The notes beneath the pieces are model-generated. The model worked only from the letters and a program-made list of their open reading frames with translations, was not told the origin of the DNA and did no database searches. This document shows positions 23,100-35,614 of a stretch of 64,000 nucleotides of DNA, in pieces. Source of the stretch: Rapana venosa (taxonomy: Eukaryota > Mollusca > Gastropoda > Neogastropoda > Muricidae); contig CM054141.1 of NCBI GenBank assembly GCA_028751875.1, positions 69,723,926-69,787,925 of the forward strand, written 5' to 3'. Made by a program: the position numbers and the translations under genes. Every line of letters starts with the position of its first letter. The first letter of the stretch is position 1.

Positions 23100-23509
23100 C
23101 TTGCCCACCATGACGGGAGCTGAACTCCGATTAGGGAATGTGTGTTGGATATGTTCGTGTTTTCGTAACCCACCGAATGCTTACAAGACTAACAGGATCT
23201 TTAACGTGCATATTTGGTCTTCTGCATGTATGTAGTCCTTCAGATAAGACTATAAACCCAGGCCCCGTGTGCGAACGCATGCAGAACATCTTGCGCACAC
23301 GTTAAATCCTGTTCCGCTTTTCGATAGAGTAGGCCATTGTGTGCCGGTGGAAACAGATGACAACATTTACAAAACCGCATACACACGGGGACTGGATGTA
23401 AAGAAAAAAGCATCTGAGTGCTTATTCCATTATCCTCGGGGGGAAAATCATGTTATCTGAGCGCTTTGATTTGTTGCTTTACAAGATTCAGCGCTATATA
23501 AATTCCATA

Positions 23510-23574
<65 letters not shown>

Positions 23575-23745
23575 TATACACCAAGGGAATGAAGGCACTG
23601 GAAGGTCTTTACTTGAAGTTGACTTGGGAGATTATACAAATCCCCAACCTTAATTTACTAGACGCCGCCGAGATTCGAGCCCAATACTTGGTGGACCCTT
23701 GGCATGGAAGCGGAATGTCTTAACCACTCGGCTATAGCGTCCGTT
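23100..23745 (-). mobile_element. tRNA-headed SINE (repeat E), split by SINE-A
   Basis: The left piece (23100-23240) holds 'aacccaccgaatgcttacaa' and 'caggatctttaacgtgcat'. The right piece (23578-23745) ends in an inverted tRNA-like head, 'gagattcgagccc' and 'cttaaccactcggctat'. The middle is a plus-strand SINE-A, so the older element was disrupted by a younger one. A related fragment lies at 21465. Confidence 0.7.
23241..23577 (+). mobile_element. 5'-truncated SINE-A ending in the L2-type tail
   Basis: The SINE-A body starts at 'agactataaacccaggcccc' without its tRNA head. It ends not in the usual tail but in 'gagcgctttgatttgttgct', 'cagcgctatataaattcc' and about 20 ATT units. Either a second short retroposon landed at its end or the tail was swapped. 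Confidence 0.8.
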
Positions 23746-23842
23746 GTTTATGTTTTGAAACTGTCGACAGACTTTCTCATATAGTTTCCTTCTAAACTTA
23801 CAGAGCTCTGGATGATAGTGACCACTTTTTGTTTCGTTCCCC

Positions 23843-24244
<402 letters not shown>

Positions 24245-24251
<7 letters not shown>

Positions 24252-25690
24252 GTGTATCCTAATGAAGGACATATTCATACTTTATATTTTCTATATTATT
24301 TTGGGCTTGTTGACTGCACTTGAGTTCCAGTGAATGTCCTATTTCAATATCTTATTGTTACGTCTAACAATTATGTGTACCATTTTACAATATGAAGGTG
24401 TTCAATGTTATGACTCTATAAGTTTGGGGTTTTTTGGTGTGGTTCTTTTTTGTCTCTCTCTCTCTTTTGTTGTTATTGTTGTTGTTTTGTTTTGGGGGTT
24501 TTGGGGGGGGGGGGGGGTTGGTGTGGGGTTTTTCTCTTTTGTTTGTTTGTTGTTGTTTTTGGTTTGGTGGTTGGTTGGGGTTTGTTTGGGGGTTTGGGGG
24601 GAGTTCTTTAGGGGGTTTTCTTTTGTTTTTTGTTTGTCTAGGTTTTTAAAGTTTTTTCCCTTTGTTTCTACTGTTTGAGAGTATAAGTATTGGGCTTATT
24701 ATAAAGATGTAACCCTACGGGCGGGGACTGGATGTAAAAAAGCACATGAGTACTTATTCATTATCCTGGTAATAAAAGAATTTGTCTCTCTTACTTACAA
24801 TTTGTAGATGTTCTTTTTATTACTTTATTGGGGGATTCCCTTTTTATTATGTGAGTGTATGGGTATTGGGCTTACTTTATCATCAGGACGTTCACTTTGT
24901 ATGAGTATAATCAAAAAGTGTTGATGGTGATCGATTGCTGTCTTGAGTATTATATATTTAGTATTATCCCTGAAACACACACACACACACACACATTCTC
25001 TCTCTCAATGACTGTATAGGTTTGGATTTCTTCTTCTCTTTTGTTTCTTGTTTTTATTGTGTGAGTGTATGGGTATTGAGTTTATTTCTATATCATGACA
25101 TATAATTTGAACGAGTATATTAAAAAATGAGCGTTGATGGTGATCATGTACTTTGTTGTGTATCCTGATGAAGTATTCATACTCTATATTTTCACTATTT
25201 TATTGGGCTTGTCGGCTGTGCTGAATTTTTAATGAATATCCTATTTCAATATCTTATTGTTACGTGTAACAACTCTGTGTACCATTTTATAATATGTAGA
25301 TGTTTATTTTTATGACTTTATAAGTTTGGTTGTTGTTTTTTTCTTGGTTTTGTTGTTGTTGTTTGTTTTTCTCTTCTGTTTTTCCTTTTTTTCTTTTTGT
25401 TGGTTTTTTCTTTTTCTTTTGTTTGTTTTTTGTTTGTTGTTTGGGGTGGGGTGGGGGGTTTGGGGGGGGGGGGTTAGGTTTTCTTTTATTTGTTTGTTTT
25501 TTTGTTGTTGTTTTGTTTTTAAAAGGGTTATTTCCCTTTGTTTCTACTGCGTGAGAGCATAACTAGTGGGTAATTATTCAGATTATCCCTACGGGCGGGG
25601 ACTTGATGTAAAAAAGCACATGAGTGCTTATTCATTATCCCCAAAATAAAAGAATTTTTCATCGTCATATTTGCCATTGTCTCTCTCTCA
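24245..25690 (+). repeat. Partially duplicated ~0.9-kb block
   Basis: 'gttgtgtatcctaatgaagg' at 24249 recurs, diverged, at 25154. 'cctatttcaatatcttattg' occurs at both 24338 and 25238. Each copy then has a T/G-rich tract with G runs (24420-24620 and 25320-25530), and each ends in a SINE-A 3' fragment 'acgggcggggact' (24715-24795 and 25593-25680). An additional smaller repeat ('gtgagtgtatgggtattg') lies at 24850 and 25059. No gene seen. Confidence 0.8.
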
Positions 25691-25709
25691 CGCTCTCTCT
25701 CTCTCTGTC

Positions 25710-25742
<33 letters not shown>

Positions 25743-25995
25743 GGCCTAATGTGACGTAACATTTCAGCAGGTCCATTTAGAAGTTCCGTGGTGAGCAAGT
25801 TTGGACAGCTGAGGTGGAGAAAGTTTGACTGTGCGGAAATGGTTTAGTTGTAACCAGCTGAGGCAGTGGTGGTGGTGGTGGCTGATGGAAGTGTTTCTGT
25901 GTGGATAAACAGGCGGGCTTATGTACCTGCTGGTGGTGGTGGTGGTGGTGGTGGTGGTGGTGGTGGCAGTTGTTGAGTTGGGGTGTGTGTGTGTG
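25680..25995. repeat. (TC)n and (TGG)n microsatellites
   Basis: (TC)n with TCTG at 25680-25742, directly on a SINE-A 3' end; (TGG)n at 25868-25880 and 25930-25968; (TG)n at 25984-25999. Confidence 0.9.
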
Positions 25996-25999
25996 TGTG

Positions 26000-26115
26000 A
26001 AAGTCAATGTCAATATCAAAGTCAAAGTCAAACTTTTATTTTCAGATGGTACATTCAATAAGCAGTACAGCTTCTTTTTTTCTCCATCAAGCCATCTATC
26101 TAAAAAAAAGAAGAT
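26000..26115. repeat. Repeat D copy
   Basis: Contains 'caaagtcaaagtcaaacttt' and 'tattttcagatggtaca', matching 12839-12985 and 34014-34150. (TG)n follows at 26133-26180. Confidence 0.6.
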
Positions 26116-26264
26116 AATTATGATAATACATATGTGTGTGTGTGTGTGTGTGTATGTGTGGCTGTGTGTGTATGTGTGTACGTGACTGCATGTACTACTG
26201 TTATTGGATATGAGTACATGTGCGTGCGCGGGTATGTGTGTTTATTTATTCTTTGAATTTATTT

Positions 26265-26490
26265 TATTGTTTTATGTTCAGGTTAATGGAACAAGCACTT
26301 GTGTGTCTTTTTACATCTAGTCCCGGTGTTTCTGTGGTTTTCTACATTTTGTTATCCGTTCCCATCGGCATACAATGGCCAACTCTTCTATATAAAAAAA
26401 GGAATAGGTTTCAATGTGTGCGCAAGATGTTCTGGGTGAATTCGCACACGGGACTTTGGTTTATAGTCTCATCCGAAGGACTGTATATGC
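26265..26490 (-). mobile_element. SINE-A fragment
   Basis: Antisense SINE-A body: 'tgtctttttacatctagtcc', 'gttatccgttcccatcgg', 'gcacacgggactttggtt', 'agtctcatccgaaggac'. The tRNA head is missing, replaced by (TG)n. Confidence 0.85.
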
Positions 26491-26930
26491 GTGTGTGTGT
26501 GTGTATGTGGGGGTAGGGGAATATGCACGCGCGTACATGCGTGTGTGTTTATGTGTGCACGTGTACGCACAATGTACTTAAGTGTGTTGGAGCATACCAA
26601 ACATAAACAGACGGACTGAAAACCAAAAAGAGTTAAAAGGAAAAACAAAAATAATAAAGTCCTTGAGTCTGACAAAGAAGCAGTTGAATAACAGAGAGTC
26701 AGACAGACAAAGAGACAGACATACAGACAGACAGACAGACACTCAGAAAAACACAGGGGATAATCGGTGCAGCTAACGTCAATCACTCAGCAAACTGGAG
26801 GAAACCTGCAAGTCTTTGATTGGCTCCATTTGTGTCCGGGGGACAGATGTGAGGAGGTAGGTGCACTATTGCCGTTCACCTGCAGATCAATAGCCTGTGG
26901 ACAGTGCAACTTTTTACTCCTGTCAATGTC
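26491..26930. other. TG patch, GACA patch, otherwise unassigned
   Basis: GTGT/GCGC-rich to 26560, GACA units at 26698-26740, then mixed sequence with no recognised product. Confidence 0.5.
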
Positions 26931-27144
26931 TCTGTCTGTCTCTGATTTTGAACGTCTGTCTGTTTGTCTGTCTGTCTTTTTGTCTGTCTTTCTGTTTGTC
27001 TGTCTGTCTGTCTGACCTGAAGATCATTAACATGTGGACAGTGTTGCCCACTATAGAAGTAATTTTTACTCCTGTCTCTGCCTCTGTGTGTGTCTGTCTG
27101 CCTGTCTGTCTCTTTCTCTCTCTCTCTCTGTCTCTCTCTCTCTG

Positions 27145-27191
<47 letters not shown>

Positions 27192-27303
27192 TTATCTGTA
27201 TCTTTATATCTATCTATCTGTCTGTCTGTCTGTCTATCTGTTTGTGTATGTGTGTGTATGTGTGTGTGTGTGTGTGCGCGCGCGCGCGCGCGCGCGCGCG
27301 TGC
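26931..27303. repeat. TCTG, (TC)n, (TATC)n, (TG)n and (CG)n cluster
   Basis: Two TCTG-rich stretches (26931-27013, 27080-27110), (TC)n to 27155, (TATC)n to 27225, TCTG, (TG)n to 27276 and (CG)n to 27300. 'cctgtggacagtg' recurs as 'catgtggacagtg' near 27030, suggesting an internal duplication. Confidence 0.9.
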
Positions 27304-28089
<786 letters not shown>

Positions 28090-28335
28090 TGCAATGATTA
28101 TAAACAGTCATTCCCCTGTGGGGATACCGGTGGCCTGTCAGTCTAAAGAGCATCCCCATCTTCTAGAAAATCCATCTTTTCTGTCCCTTTCTTTGTTTCT
28201 GCTGCCTTGTTCGTTTCATCCTTCTGCACAAAGAAAGAAAAGCATCCATCACACACATGGACAGCCTCCTCTACGAAAACATAGTGGGTGTGATAGCAGG
28301 CAGGAGAAAAGGCTAGGAATTGTGCCGTGACAGGA
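28090..28335 (-). repeat. Repeat C, copy 2 (partial)
   Basis: Contains 'cctgtggggataccggtggc', 'gaaaatccatcttttctgtc' and 'tgctgccttgttcgtttc', antisense relative to the copy at 22064. The head part is missing. Confidence 0.7.
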
Positions 28336-28401
28336 ATGGAATCTCTGAACCATTGACAGAAAGTATGGGAAAGCCAAAACAACAGCTGGTGTTAATTCAA
28401 G

Positions 28402-29072
28402 TTAACATTGAGGTTGTGCCGAAGCTTAAGATTCGGCACTCTTTTCCTTTACTGTGACGTGCCGAAGCTTAAGACTCGGCAGACTTACGATTTTTTTTTT
28501 AAAACACAAAGTAATGGTTAACTCAAGGGAAATTACTCTGGCCTTTAGGGCAATCATTTTTCTAAACACAGTTGCTTTCCTTGACCATAAGCTTGCCTAG
28601 TTTTTATCTGTTGGCCAGTTTTCTTTGACATGTCAACAAGTGATATCTTTGGGATTTCAGGCACCCCAGTGTTATGATTCTTTAAAAAAAATAAGTCTGT
28701 TGTACAAAAAGTGAAATCACATGGATTCAGCCAGCTTCAGGGAAGTTTACTTTGGTGAAAAATCATCACATTGCTTCAAGGGGACTAGTTGATGAACAGT
28801 TCAAGCCATGTAAGATACCAACCCTAATTTTCAAAACTTTTTATTTTTCAGCATTCAGTGACATATTTTGGAAATTTGTAAAAAATAAACACAGTCATCT
28901 ATTAAAAAACTGTGAAACAATCTCAAAAGAAGACATTATAAACTTTTCAATGATATATAATGAGTATGTCATTATTATGTTGGGTAAGTCTGCTGAATTT
29001 TTCAAATATAGCCAAAATCATGCGTCACCACAAAATGGGGGGATCCATTTCACTGTGACTCCAATGAGTTAA
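28402..29072. mobile_element. Candidate non-autonomous piggyBac-like element, TTAA-flanked
   Basis: TTAA occurs at both ends (28402-28405, 29069-29072). Inward, both termini carry a C-A-T-T-G core (TTAACATTGAGG and, inverted, TTAACTCATTGGAG), like the right end of the piggyBac at 17199. Near the left end are two copies of a 22-nt near-palindrome (28418 and 28463, 'tgccgaagcttaagattcgg'). The 106-codon plus frame at 28752-29072 has no recognised domain. Confidence 0.5.
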
Positions 29073-29159
29073 AAGGATAACATTTCAATTACCTCGGAAT
29101 CTTTGAGTTCGTGACCAATACGGGTCCTGGTTTAGGGGGCTCTGTTTTAGAACGATTTT

Positions 29160-29410
29160 CTTTCTTTCTTGGTTTTTTTTTTCTTTTGTTCGTTCTTTCT
29201 GTTGTTTTTTTCTTTTGGTTTCTTTATCAGTTGTCTTCTTTCTCTCTTCTTTCTTCCTTTCTTTTTTTCTTCCTTCCTTTCTTTCTTTCTTTCTTTCTTT
29301 TCTGCTGGCGTTTTCTCTCTCTCGTCCTCTTTCTATCTATCTATCTATATATCTATCTATCTATCTATCTGTCTGTCTGTCTGAATGTCTGTCTATCTAT
29401 TCTTTCTTTT
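29160..29410. repeat. T/C-rich tract: (TTCT)n, (TTCC)n, (TATC)n, (TCTG)n
   Basis: A long pyrimidine tract to 29325, then TATC and TCTG tetranucleotides to 29398. Phe/Ser/Leu-rich frames are artefacts. Confidence 0.9.
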
Positions 29411-29759
29411 TCTCTTTCTTTCCATGTCTCACCTGCTCTTTGAACCCACCACCTGCGCTCTGTATTTGCTTGTGCTGACTGTCTTGGTCTCTGTGTCCCT
29501 TCTGCTTCCCTCTCTTGATGTTTGTTCTTGTGTTTGTCTGTACAGATGTCTGTTGTCTGGGCACTCTGCCTGTGACAGGGGACGTCAAGGCTGACCAGAG
29601 AACCACAAAGACTCCGTCAAAAGACAGACTCCATTGGTGTGGCATCAAATGGAAGGCCCTGAAGCAGTGATGTCCAGACTGATCGTGATGGTGAACCTTC
29701 GTCAGTCATACCTCTGCCAACTTTCCGCTGTCTTTTGAAGATTTAATAATGGCTGTGCA
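29411..29759. other. No gene recognised
   Basis: Mixed sequence before the duplicated block. No product recognised. Confidence 0.5.
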
Positions 29760-30460
29760 CTTTCAGTCCAAAGCATCGAATACCGAAACTGAAGAAAGCT
29801 GAAAAGAATTTAGCTCATCTTCATCCTTTACTAACACATTTTAAATCAAAGAACATTTTGCTTCCTCAGTCATTCACCAAAACATCTCATACATCATCAA
29901 TCTTCATTGGAAACTCCCAAGCACAAGAAGGCAAGGAAAGGAAGGGAGCCAGGTCAACGTGGTTTCTGCTGCTCCAATCTCAGCCTTTTAAGAGCCACTG
30001 GAGCTGGAGATTGCGGGCCAGAGAACCTGTCTTGAATGTCCACACACTCCGAGAGGGTCAGGGAATTCCTGGGAGTGACAAAGTTTTGCCGTCAACAGAA
30101 GAGAGACTGCCTTGCCTCTGATTACATCCGTCCTTGTCTATTGTATCACTTTCTCCTTCTGCAAATACATGCATATCACTCTCTCACTCTCTCTGATTAC
30201 ATCTGTCCTTGTCTATTGTATCACTTTCTACTTTTGCAACTAAATGCATGTCACTCTCTCTGATTATATCAACGGCATGCTCTGCTTTTGAGACTTCTAT
30301 GCAACTACAGAAACGTGCATGGTTAAGGGGAAATAAAACAGTTCAGAAGTTGCAATACAAGGTGTGGAGTTTAGGAACGGATGCTAGATTCATGTCTTTG
30401 TGTACTTGTAAACTTGCTTCAAGAAACTTTAAACTTTCTCTTTAGGGAAGCATCTGCCCA
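29760..30460. repeat. Duplicated block, copy 1
   Basis: Shares a nearly identical core of ~185 bp (29950-30135: 'gtggtttctgctgctcc', 'aagagccactggagctggag', 'gtccacacactccgagaggg', 'gtcaacagaagagagactgc') with 31257-31441. Weaker similarity extends through the flanks to 'gcttcaagaaactttaaact'. No long conserved frame. Confidence 0.85.
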
Positions 30461-30520
30461 TGTAGGTGTCAATCAATTTCTGTGCCTGCCTTTCCAATTT
30501 TTCCTTACCAGAGTATTTCA

Positions 30521-30852
30521 CGTTAATGCAGTATAGACCAACATGGTGTCTTATCGTTTATTCTAATGGAAATCTATATCAATGCAGTGTGTAACAACAT
30601 AGCGTGCTATTGTATATTCTAATGACAGTCTATATTAATGCATTGTGTAACAACATAGTGTCCTATTGTATAATCTAATGACAGTCTATATTAATGCAGA
30701 GTGTAACAATATAGTGTCCTACTGTATAATCTAATGGCAATCAATATTAATGCAGGGTGTAACAACATAGTGTCCTATTGTATCATCTACTGGCAATCTA
30801 TATTAATGCAGTGTGTAACAATATAGTGTCCTATTGTATATTCTAATGGCAA
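30521..30852. repeat. 56-bp tandem repeat, about 5.8 copies
   Basis: The unit contains 'tctatattaatgcagtgtgt', 'aacaacatagtgtcctatt' and 'gtataatctaatg'. Five consecutive units differ at only a few positions, and a more diverged partial unit precedes them. Confidence 0.92.
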
Positions 30853-31079
30853 CGTTGTTTAAGCTGCTGCTGTTTAAAGGGAAATATTCTGGGCAACACC
30901 AGATCATTTCAATGATTTAAAAACATTAAAGATTTCAGTTACCCTTTCTATCGTCTGAAAACTGTTAATTACTTCTCTTGTTTTCTTTTAAGGCAAACAC
31001 TCTCTGCAGCATTATTCTTTCTTTAACTCGGCATTCTGATTTAAGTCCTTTGAAGTGTGATTTCTTCTTACATGTCTAC
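30853..31079. other. No feature recognised
   Basis: AT-rich spacer between the 56-bp array and the second duplicated block. Confidence 0.5.
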
Positions 31080-31790
31080 ATAAGAGCTTCAACTGTTCTA
31101 CATTTTCAAAGAAGAAAATACTGAACTTCAACTGCTTTCTTCATCTATAGCTCACGTATCTTTCAGTCAAAGAACATTTCCTCCCGTGATCCTTCCCATG
31201 CATCTTCAATCTTCACTCTAATCTCTAAAGCGCAGAAAGCAAGGGAAGGGAGGGAAGCAGGTGGATGTGGTTTCTGCTGCTCCCAATCTCAGCCTTTCAA
31301 GAGCCACTGGAGCTGGAGACTGCGGGCCAGAGACCCTGTCTTGAATGTCCACACACTCCGAGAGGGCCAGGGAATTCCTGGGAGTGACAACGTTTTGCCG
31401 TCAACAGAAGAGAGACTGCCTTGCCTCTGATTACATCTGTCCCAGTCTATTGTGTATCCCTTCTATCTGCTGAATATACATGCATGTCACCCCGGCCCTG
31501 ATGACATCAACTGCGTACTCTCCTTTTGGAATTTCTGTGCAACTCTCGAAACGTACATAATGGTCTTCTTTTCAAAAGAGCGTTAAAGGGAGATAAGATA
31601 GTTCAGGAGTCGCGGGGGGAAAGACATTAAGACTTGATGTTAGATCTATGTCTGTATGTACATGAAAACTTGTATGCAGCGCAAGTGTTTCCCCTGCATC
31701 AAGAAACCTTGAACTAACTCATCCCTTAGTAATCTGTCCGTGTGTATGTCAATCTATACATTTGTCTGTCATTTCTATGCTTTCCTATTC
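31080..31790. repeat. Duplicated block, copy 2
   Basis: Second copy of the 29760-30460 block, about 1.3 kb away in direct orientation, with the core at 31257-31441. It retains 'gcatcaagaaaccttgaact' at the corresponding distal position. Confidence 0.85.
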
Positions 31791-32119
31791 AAGTGTGGTA
31801 AGGCAGTTTGGAACAAAACAGTATTCTCTAATGCCTGTTTTCTCTGGTGATGGGATTGTATTAGCTTCTGTTATTTAAGAAAACTGTGTTGCTAGACAGC
31901 TTTATTTGTGTATTGGTATTGGATATATAAACTCATTTCTCCCTTCATTTTTATCATTATTGGGAAACATTTAGCTGGTAAAAGAAAACTCTAAAACGGT
32001 GGATAAGCTCAAGGTTCTTTCTCTATCGATGTATTCTCTTTCTTTTTGCTTGGAAACAACCAACTCCATAAATGATAGCGCCTTAACGTATAAAATGTTT
32101 ATCATGGTCTTGTGTTGTT
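31791..32119. other. No gene recognised
   Basis: AT-rich. The 117-codon plus frame at 31999-32352 enters repeat C and is not a gene. Confidence 0.5.
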
Positions 32120-32482
32120 CTGTACCTCTAAGGGGCTTTAAAGACCCTGTTTATATCATCGTGTTTCCCCGTGGAGATGCTGGGGACCTTTCAGTATATA
32201 TAGCAACCCCACCTTCTGGAAATTCTCTGCTAGGAATTCCCTCTTTTCTATCCCTCTCTTTGTTTCTGCCTTGTTCCTTTTCTTCCTGTGACCTTCTTGT
32301 TGATTTTCTGTCTTCTTTATCCATTGTCTTGCTTTTTCCCAGAAAGACTTAAACTTAACAATTCTCTCCCATACCGAAGTCTGATGCGCTGGGCCTGACT
32401 TGTCAGGCGCTTAACGGCAGCACTACGCACTTTCGCTCATATGACAGAGAACAATAGTTGCTGTTTGAATGTTTGAAAAAGA
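32120..32482 (-). repeat. Repeat C, copy 3, nearly complete
   Basis: Antisense order relative to 22064: 'gtttccccgtggagatgctg', 'ctaggaattccctcttttct', 'gatgcgctgggcctgacttg', 'tcaggcgcttaacggcagca', 'gctgtttgaatgtttgaaa'. Confidence 0.88.
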
Positions 32483-32865
32483 AGAATAGACATCGTGTTA
32501 TATTTTGGTGCTCTTTGTTTTGAAGGTATTGTTGAGTGTTCCCCGGGCTTTAGAAAACCGTAAAGGGTCACCCAGAAAATGCCGCCTGTCACACTCCTCA
32601 CACTGGCGAATTACGGAGAGAGCAGAGCACACGCGGACAGAAAATTTGTGTGTATGGCTGTTTCCAAATACTTTGTCATAACATAGTAAGCCCAAACCCC
32701 AGCTTCGGAGATTCTTTCTCCATAAATGAAGATTAAAGACTGCTAGACTACGAGCTTGTCATAGATGGAGATAATCCCCAGACCTGGGTGCTTTGTTGAC
32801 ATCACTAACTGACACATCTGGTGGCTGGGCCAGCTCAGGATCGTGTCCCTCCGACCAACATCGAT
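32483..32865. other. No gene recognised
   Basis: Mixed-composition sequence left of the 16-bp minisatellite. Confidence 0.5.
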
Positions 32866-32867
32866 GT

Positions 32868-33900
32868 GTCGTTCTGACCACATATCTTTGTAACCACATA
32901 ATTATCTTTGTGACCACATGTCTTTGTGACCACATAATTATCTTTGTGACCACATGTCTTTGTGACCACATAATTATCTTTGTGACCACATATCTTTGTG
33001 ACCACATATCTTTGTGACATGTCGTTCTGACCACATGTCTTTGTGACCACATGTCTTTGTGACCACATGTCTTTGTGACCACATATCTTTGTGACCACAT
33101 ATCCTTGTGACCACATGTCTTCCTGACCACATGTCTTTGTGACCACATATCCTTGTGACCACATGTCTTCCTGACCACATGTCTTTGTGACCACATGTCT
33201 TTGTGACCACATGTCTTCCTGACCACATGTCTTTGTGACCACATGTCTTCCTGACCACATGTCTTTGTGACCACATTTGTCACCACATGTCTTTGTCACC
33301 ACATATCTTTGTGACCACATGTCTTTGTGACCACATGTCTTCCTGACCACATGTCTTTGTGACCACATGTCTTCCTGACCACATGTCTTTGTGACCACAT
33401 TTGTCACCACATGTCTTTGTCACCACATATCTTTGTGACCACATGTCTTTGTGACCACATATCTTTGTGACCACATATCCTTGTGACCACATGTCTTTGT
33501 GACCACATGTCTTTGTGACCACATGTCTTTGTGACCACATGTCTTTGTGACCACATGTCTTCCTGACCACATGTCTTTGTGACCACATGTTTTTGTGACC
33601 ACATGTCTTTGTGACATGCCGTTATGACATGTCGTTCTGACCACATATCTTTGTGACATGTCGTTCTGACCACATATCTTTGTGACATGTCGTTCTGACC
33701 ACATATCTTTGTGACATGTCGTTCTGACCACATATCTTTGTGACATGTCGTTCTGACCACATATCTTTGTGACCACATGTCTTTGTGACCACATGTCTTT
33801 GTGACCTCATATCTTTGTGTCATGCCGTTATGACATGTCGTTCTGACCACATATCTTTGTTACATGTCTTTCTGACCACATGTCTTAGTGACCACATGCC
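32868..33900. repeat. 1-kb minisatellite, 16-bp unit GTGACCACATGTCTTT
   Basis: About 60 head-to-tail units with T/C variants at two or three positions, plus a 29-nt variant carrying 'gtgacatgtcgttctgacca' (33000-33030, 33610-33760). Because 16 is not divisible by 3, all three minus frames show the same 16-residue period. The 100-191 codon minus frames are repeat products, not genes. Confidence 0.97.
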
Positions 33901-34013
33901 GTCAGTTTCAGAGAGCGGTACATTTTTAGTGTTAATAGGTAACAACAATTATGAAAGTATAGCTCGTCATACCGTTAAAGTCCGAAAGACTTTAATCCGC
34001 CCGTGTGTGAGTG

Positions 34014-34177
34014 AGAGTCAAAGTCACATCTTTATTTCCAGATGGTACTTGGAATAAGTAAAGCATTTGCCTTTATTTTCTTCAAGCCTATCAAAGAACA
34101 CAACCAACTTCACTTATAGCCACATTAACTACAATATCATAAGCAAAAACGGACTCAAATAATAAAAAAGCAATATA

Positions 34178-34260
<83 letters not shown>

Positions 34261-34275
34261 AAAGTGCATACACGA
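34014..34275. repeat. Repeat D copy followed by (AC)n
   Basis: 'gagtcaaagtcacatcttta' and 'tttccagatggtacttgga' (34014-34055) are followed by 'cacattaactacaatatcat'. (AC)n is at 34178-34260. Confidence 0.7.
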
Positions 34276-34480
34276 CCGCATATTCTTTTTTCTTTAAAAA
34301 GCAACAATAAAGTGGTGAAATAATCTTATCGGGTTACATTATCATATTACCTATTCTTTCACGCACTCCCGCTATACAACAAAACTACCGTTAGCAATGA
34401 CAATTCTGCCAGCAATGATATCCCTCCCCTCCTTCCACACATGCCCACGTGCACACGCATGTGTTCGTGCTCCTACGTTT
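34276..34480. other. No feature recognised
   Basis: AT-rich sequence between the (AC)n array and the next SINE. Confidence 0.5.
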
Positions 34481-34885
34481 TGTTGTTTCCAGTATATCAC
34501 TTGGAGTCACGGCAGATTTCTCTGCGTGAAATTCGGGCTGCTCTCCCCGGGAAGAGCGTGTCGCCCCAAGAGTCGCTCCAGGCAGGTTTTTTTTCTATTT
34601 TCCTGTTTGCAAATGGAATTGTTTCTCTATCAGAGTGGCTTTTTCCTACAGAAAATTTTCCAGGAGCAAGTATATTTTTTGCCGCGGGTTCTTTTACGTG
34701 TGCTAAATGCATGTTTCACACCAGGCCTCGCTTTATCGTCTCATCCGAAAGACTAGCGCCTAGACCACCTTCACGGTCTAGTGGGTGGAGGGAAAGCTTC
34801 AGGTATAATCGGGAATCGAACCCGGATAAAATCCAGTTTTCGTTTTGCCGGTAGGTGCGTTACTTCTAGCCCACTGACTATCAGA
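34481..34885 (-). mobile_element. tRNA-headed composite SINE
   Basis: On the minus strand it starts with a tRNA-like head (A-box-like region near 34875-34860, B box 'ggttcgattcc' at 34820-34810). The middle includes the complement of 'gccgcgggttcttttacgtg', and the end matches the body of the SINE at 41455 ('gagagcagcccgaatttcac', 'agagaaatctgccgtgac'). The shared block suggests modular SINEs. Confidence 0.7.
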
Positions 34886-35379
34886 CTGTGGCTGGTTTTT
34901 GTTTGTGTTGGAAGGTAAGGGGGGGGGGGGGTCACCTCAAGACATCTAATCCACAAGACAAGCAAAAAAGTCGCACATAAACAAAGTGATAGTAATGATG
35001 ATGAAGGCAATTGTATTAATGATAATCACCCACCGCCACTAACAGCAATAACACAGCAATACAAACAACACCAGCGATGGAAAAGGACGAAGAAAACGCA
35101 TCTTTGAAGAAAGGGGGTGGGGGGGAGGGGGCAGAGAAATAAGCAAGAAAACAGACAAGGAGAAAATAAAAAAAACAAACAAACGAAAACAAATCAAAAA
35201 CAACAGGAAAAAAGCAAACAACAAACAAAGAAATCCACAACCCACCAAACCAACAAAACCACCTTGATCAATGACCACATCAACTACCGTATCATTATGA
35301 AAACAAAGGAGAAAAAGGGCACTCAAATGAAAAAGCCAGTTTTTTTGCAAACGATTTTTGTTATATTGGCGCGCGCGCG

Positions 35380-35420
<41 letters not shown>

Positions 35421-35614
35421 TTCTGGGAGACAGGGTCCGCCGTGTTTTACTTGCACAGAACGCTGCCTGGCAAATTCAGAGCAGTGTCTTCACCATCTTC
35501 TTAAAGAAATAAGAGAAATGGCTTCATAAGTTTTGTTTTTTTCACCTGATGTCATATTTTTCACAACTCTGTGTGTATATACTATTTGCTTTTTTTTTTG
35601 CATTTTCATCTAAA
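34886..35614. other. Poly-G, A-rich stretch, (CG)n-(TG)n; no gene
   Basis: Poly-G at 34919-34931, A-rich sequence at 35150-35330 (with weak repeat D similarity at 35240-35300), and (CG)n-(TG)n at 35371-35418. The Phe/Leu-rich minus frames come from the A-rich stretch. Confidence 0.55.

Noticed and set aside
28752..29072. 106-codon plus frame as a gene
   Set aside because: No recognised domain, and it ends exactly at the TTAA border of a probable non-autonomous transposon.
32868..33900. CRISPR-like direct repeats
   Set aside because: The 16-bp units are contiguous with no unique spacers, in a eukaryotic context. It is a minisatellite.
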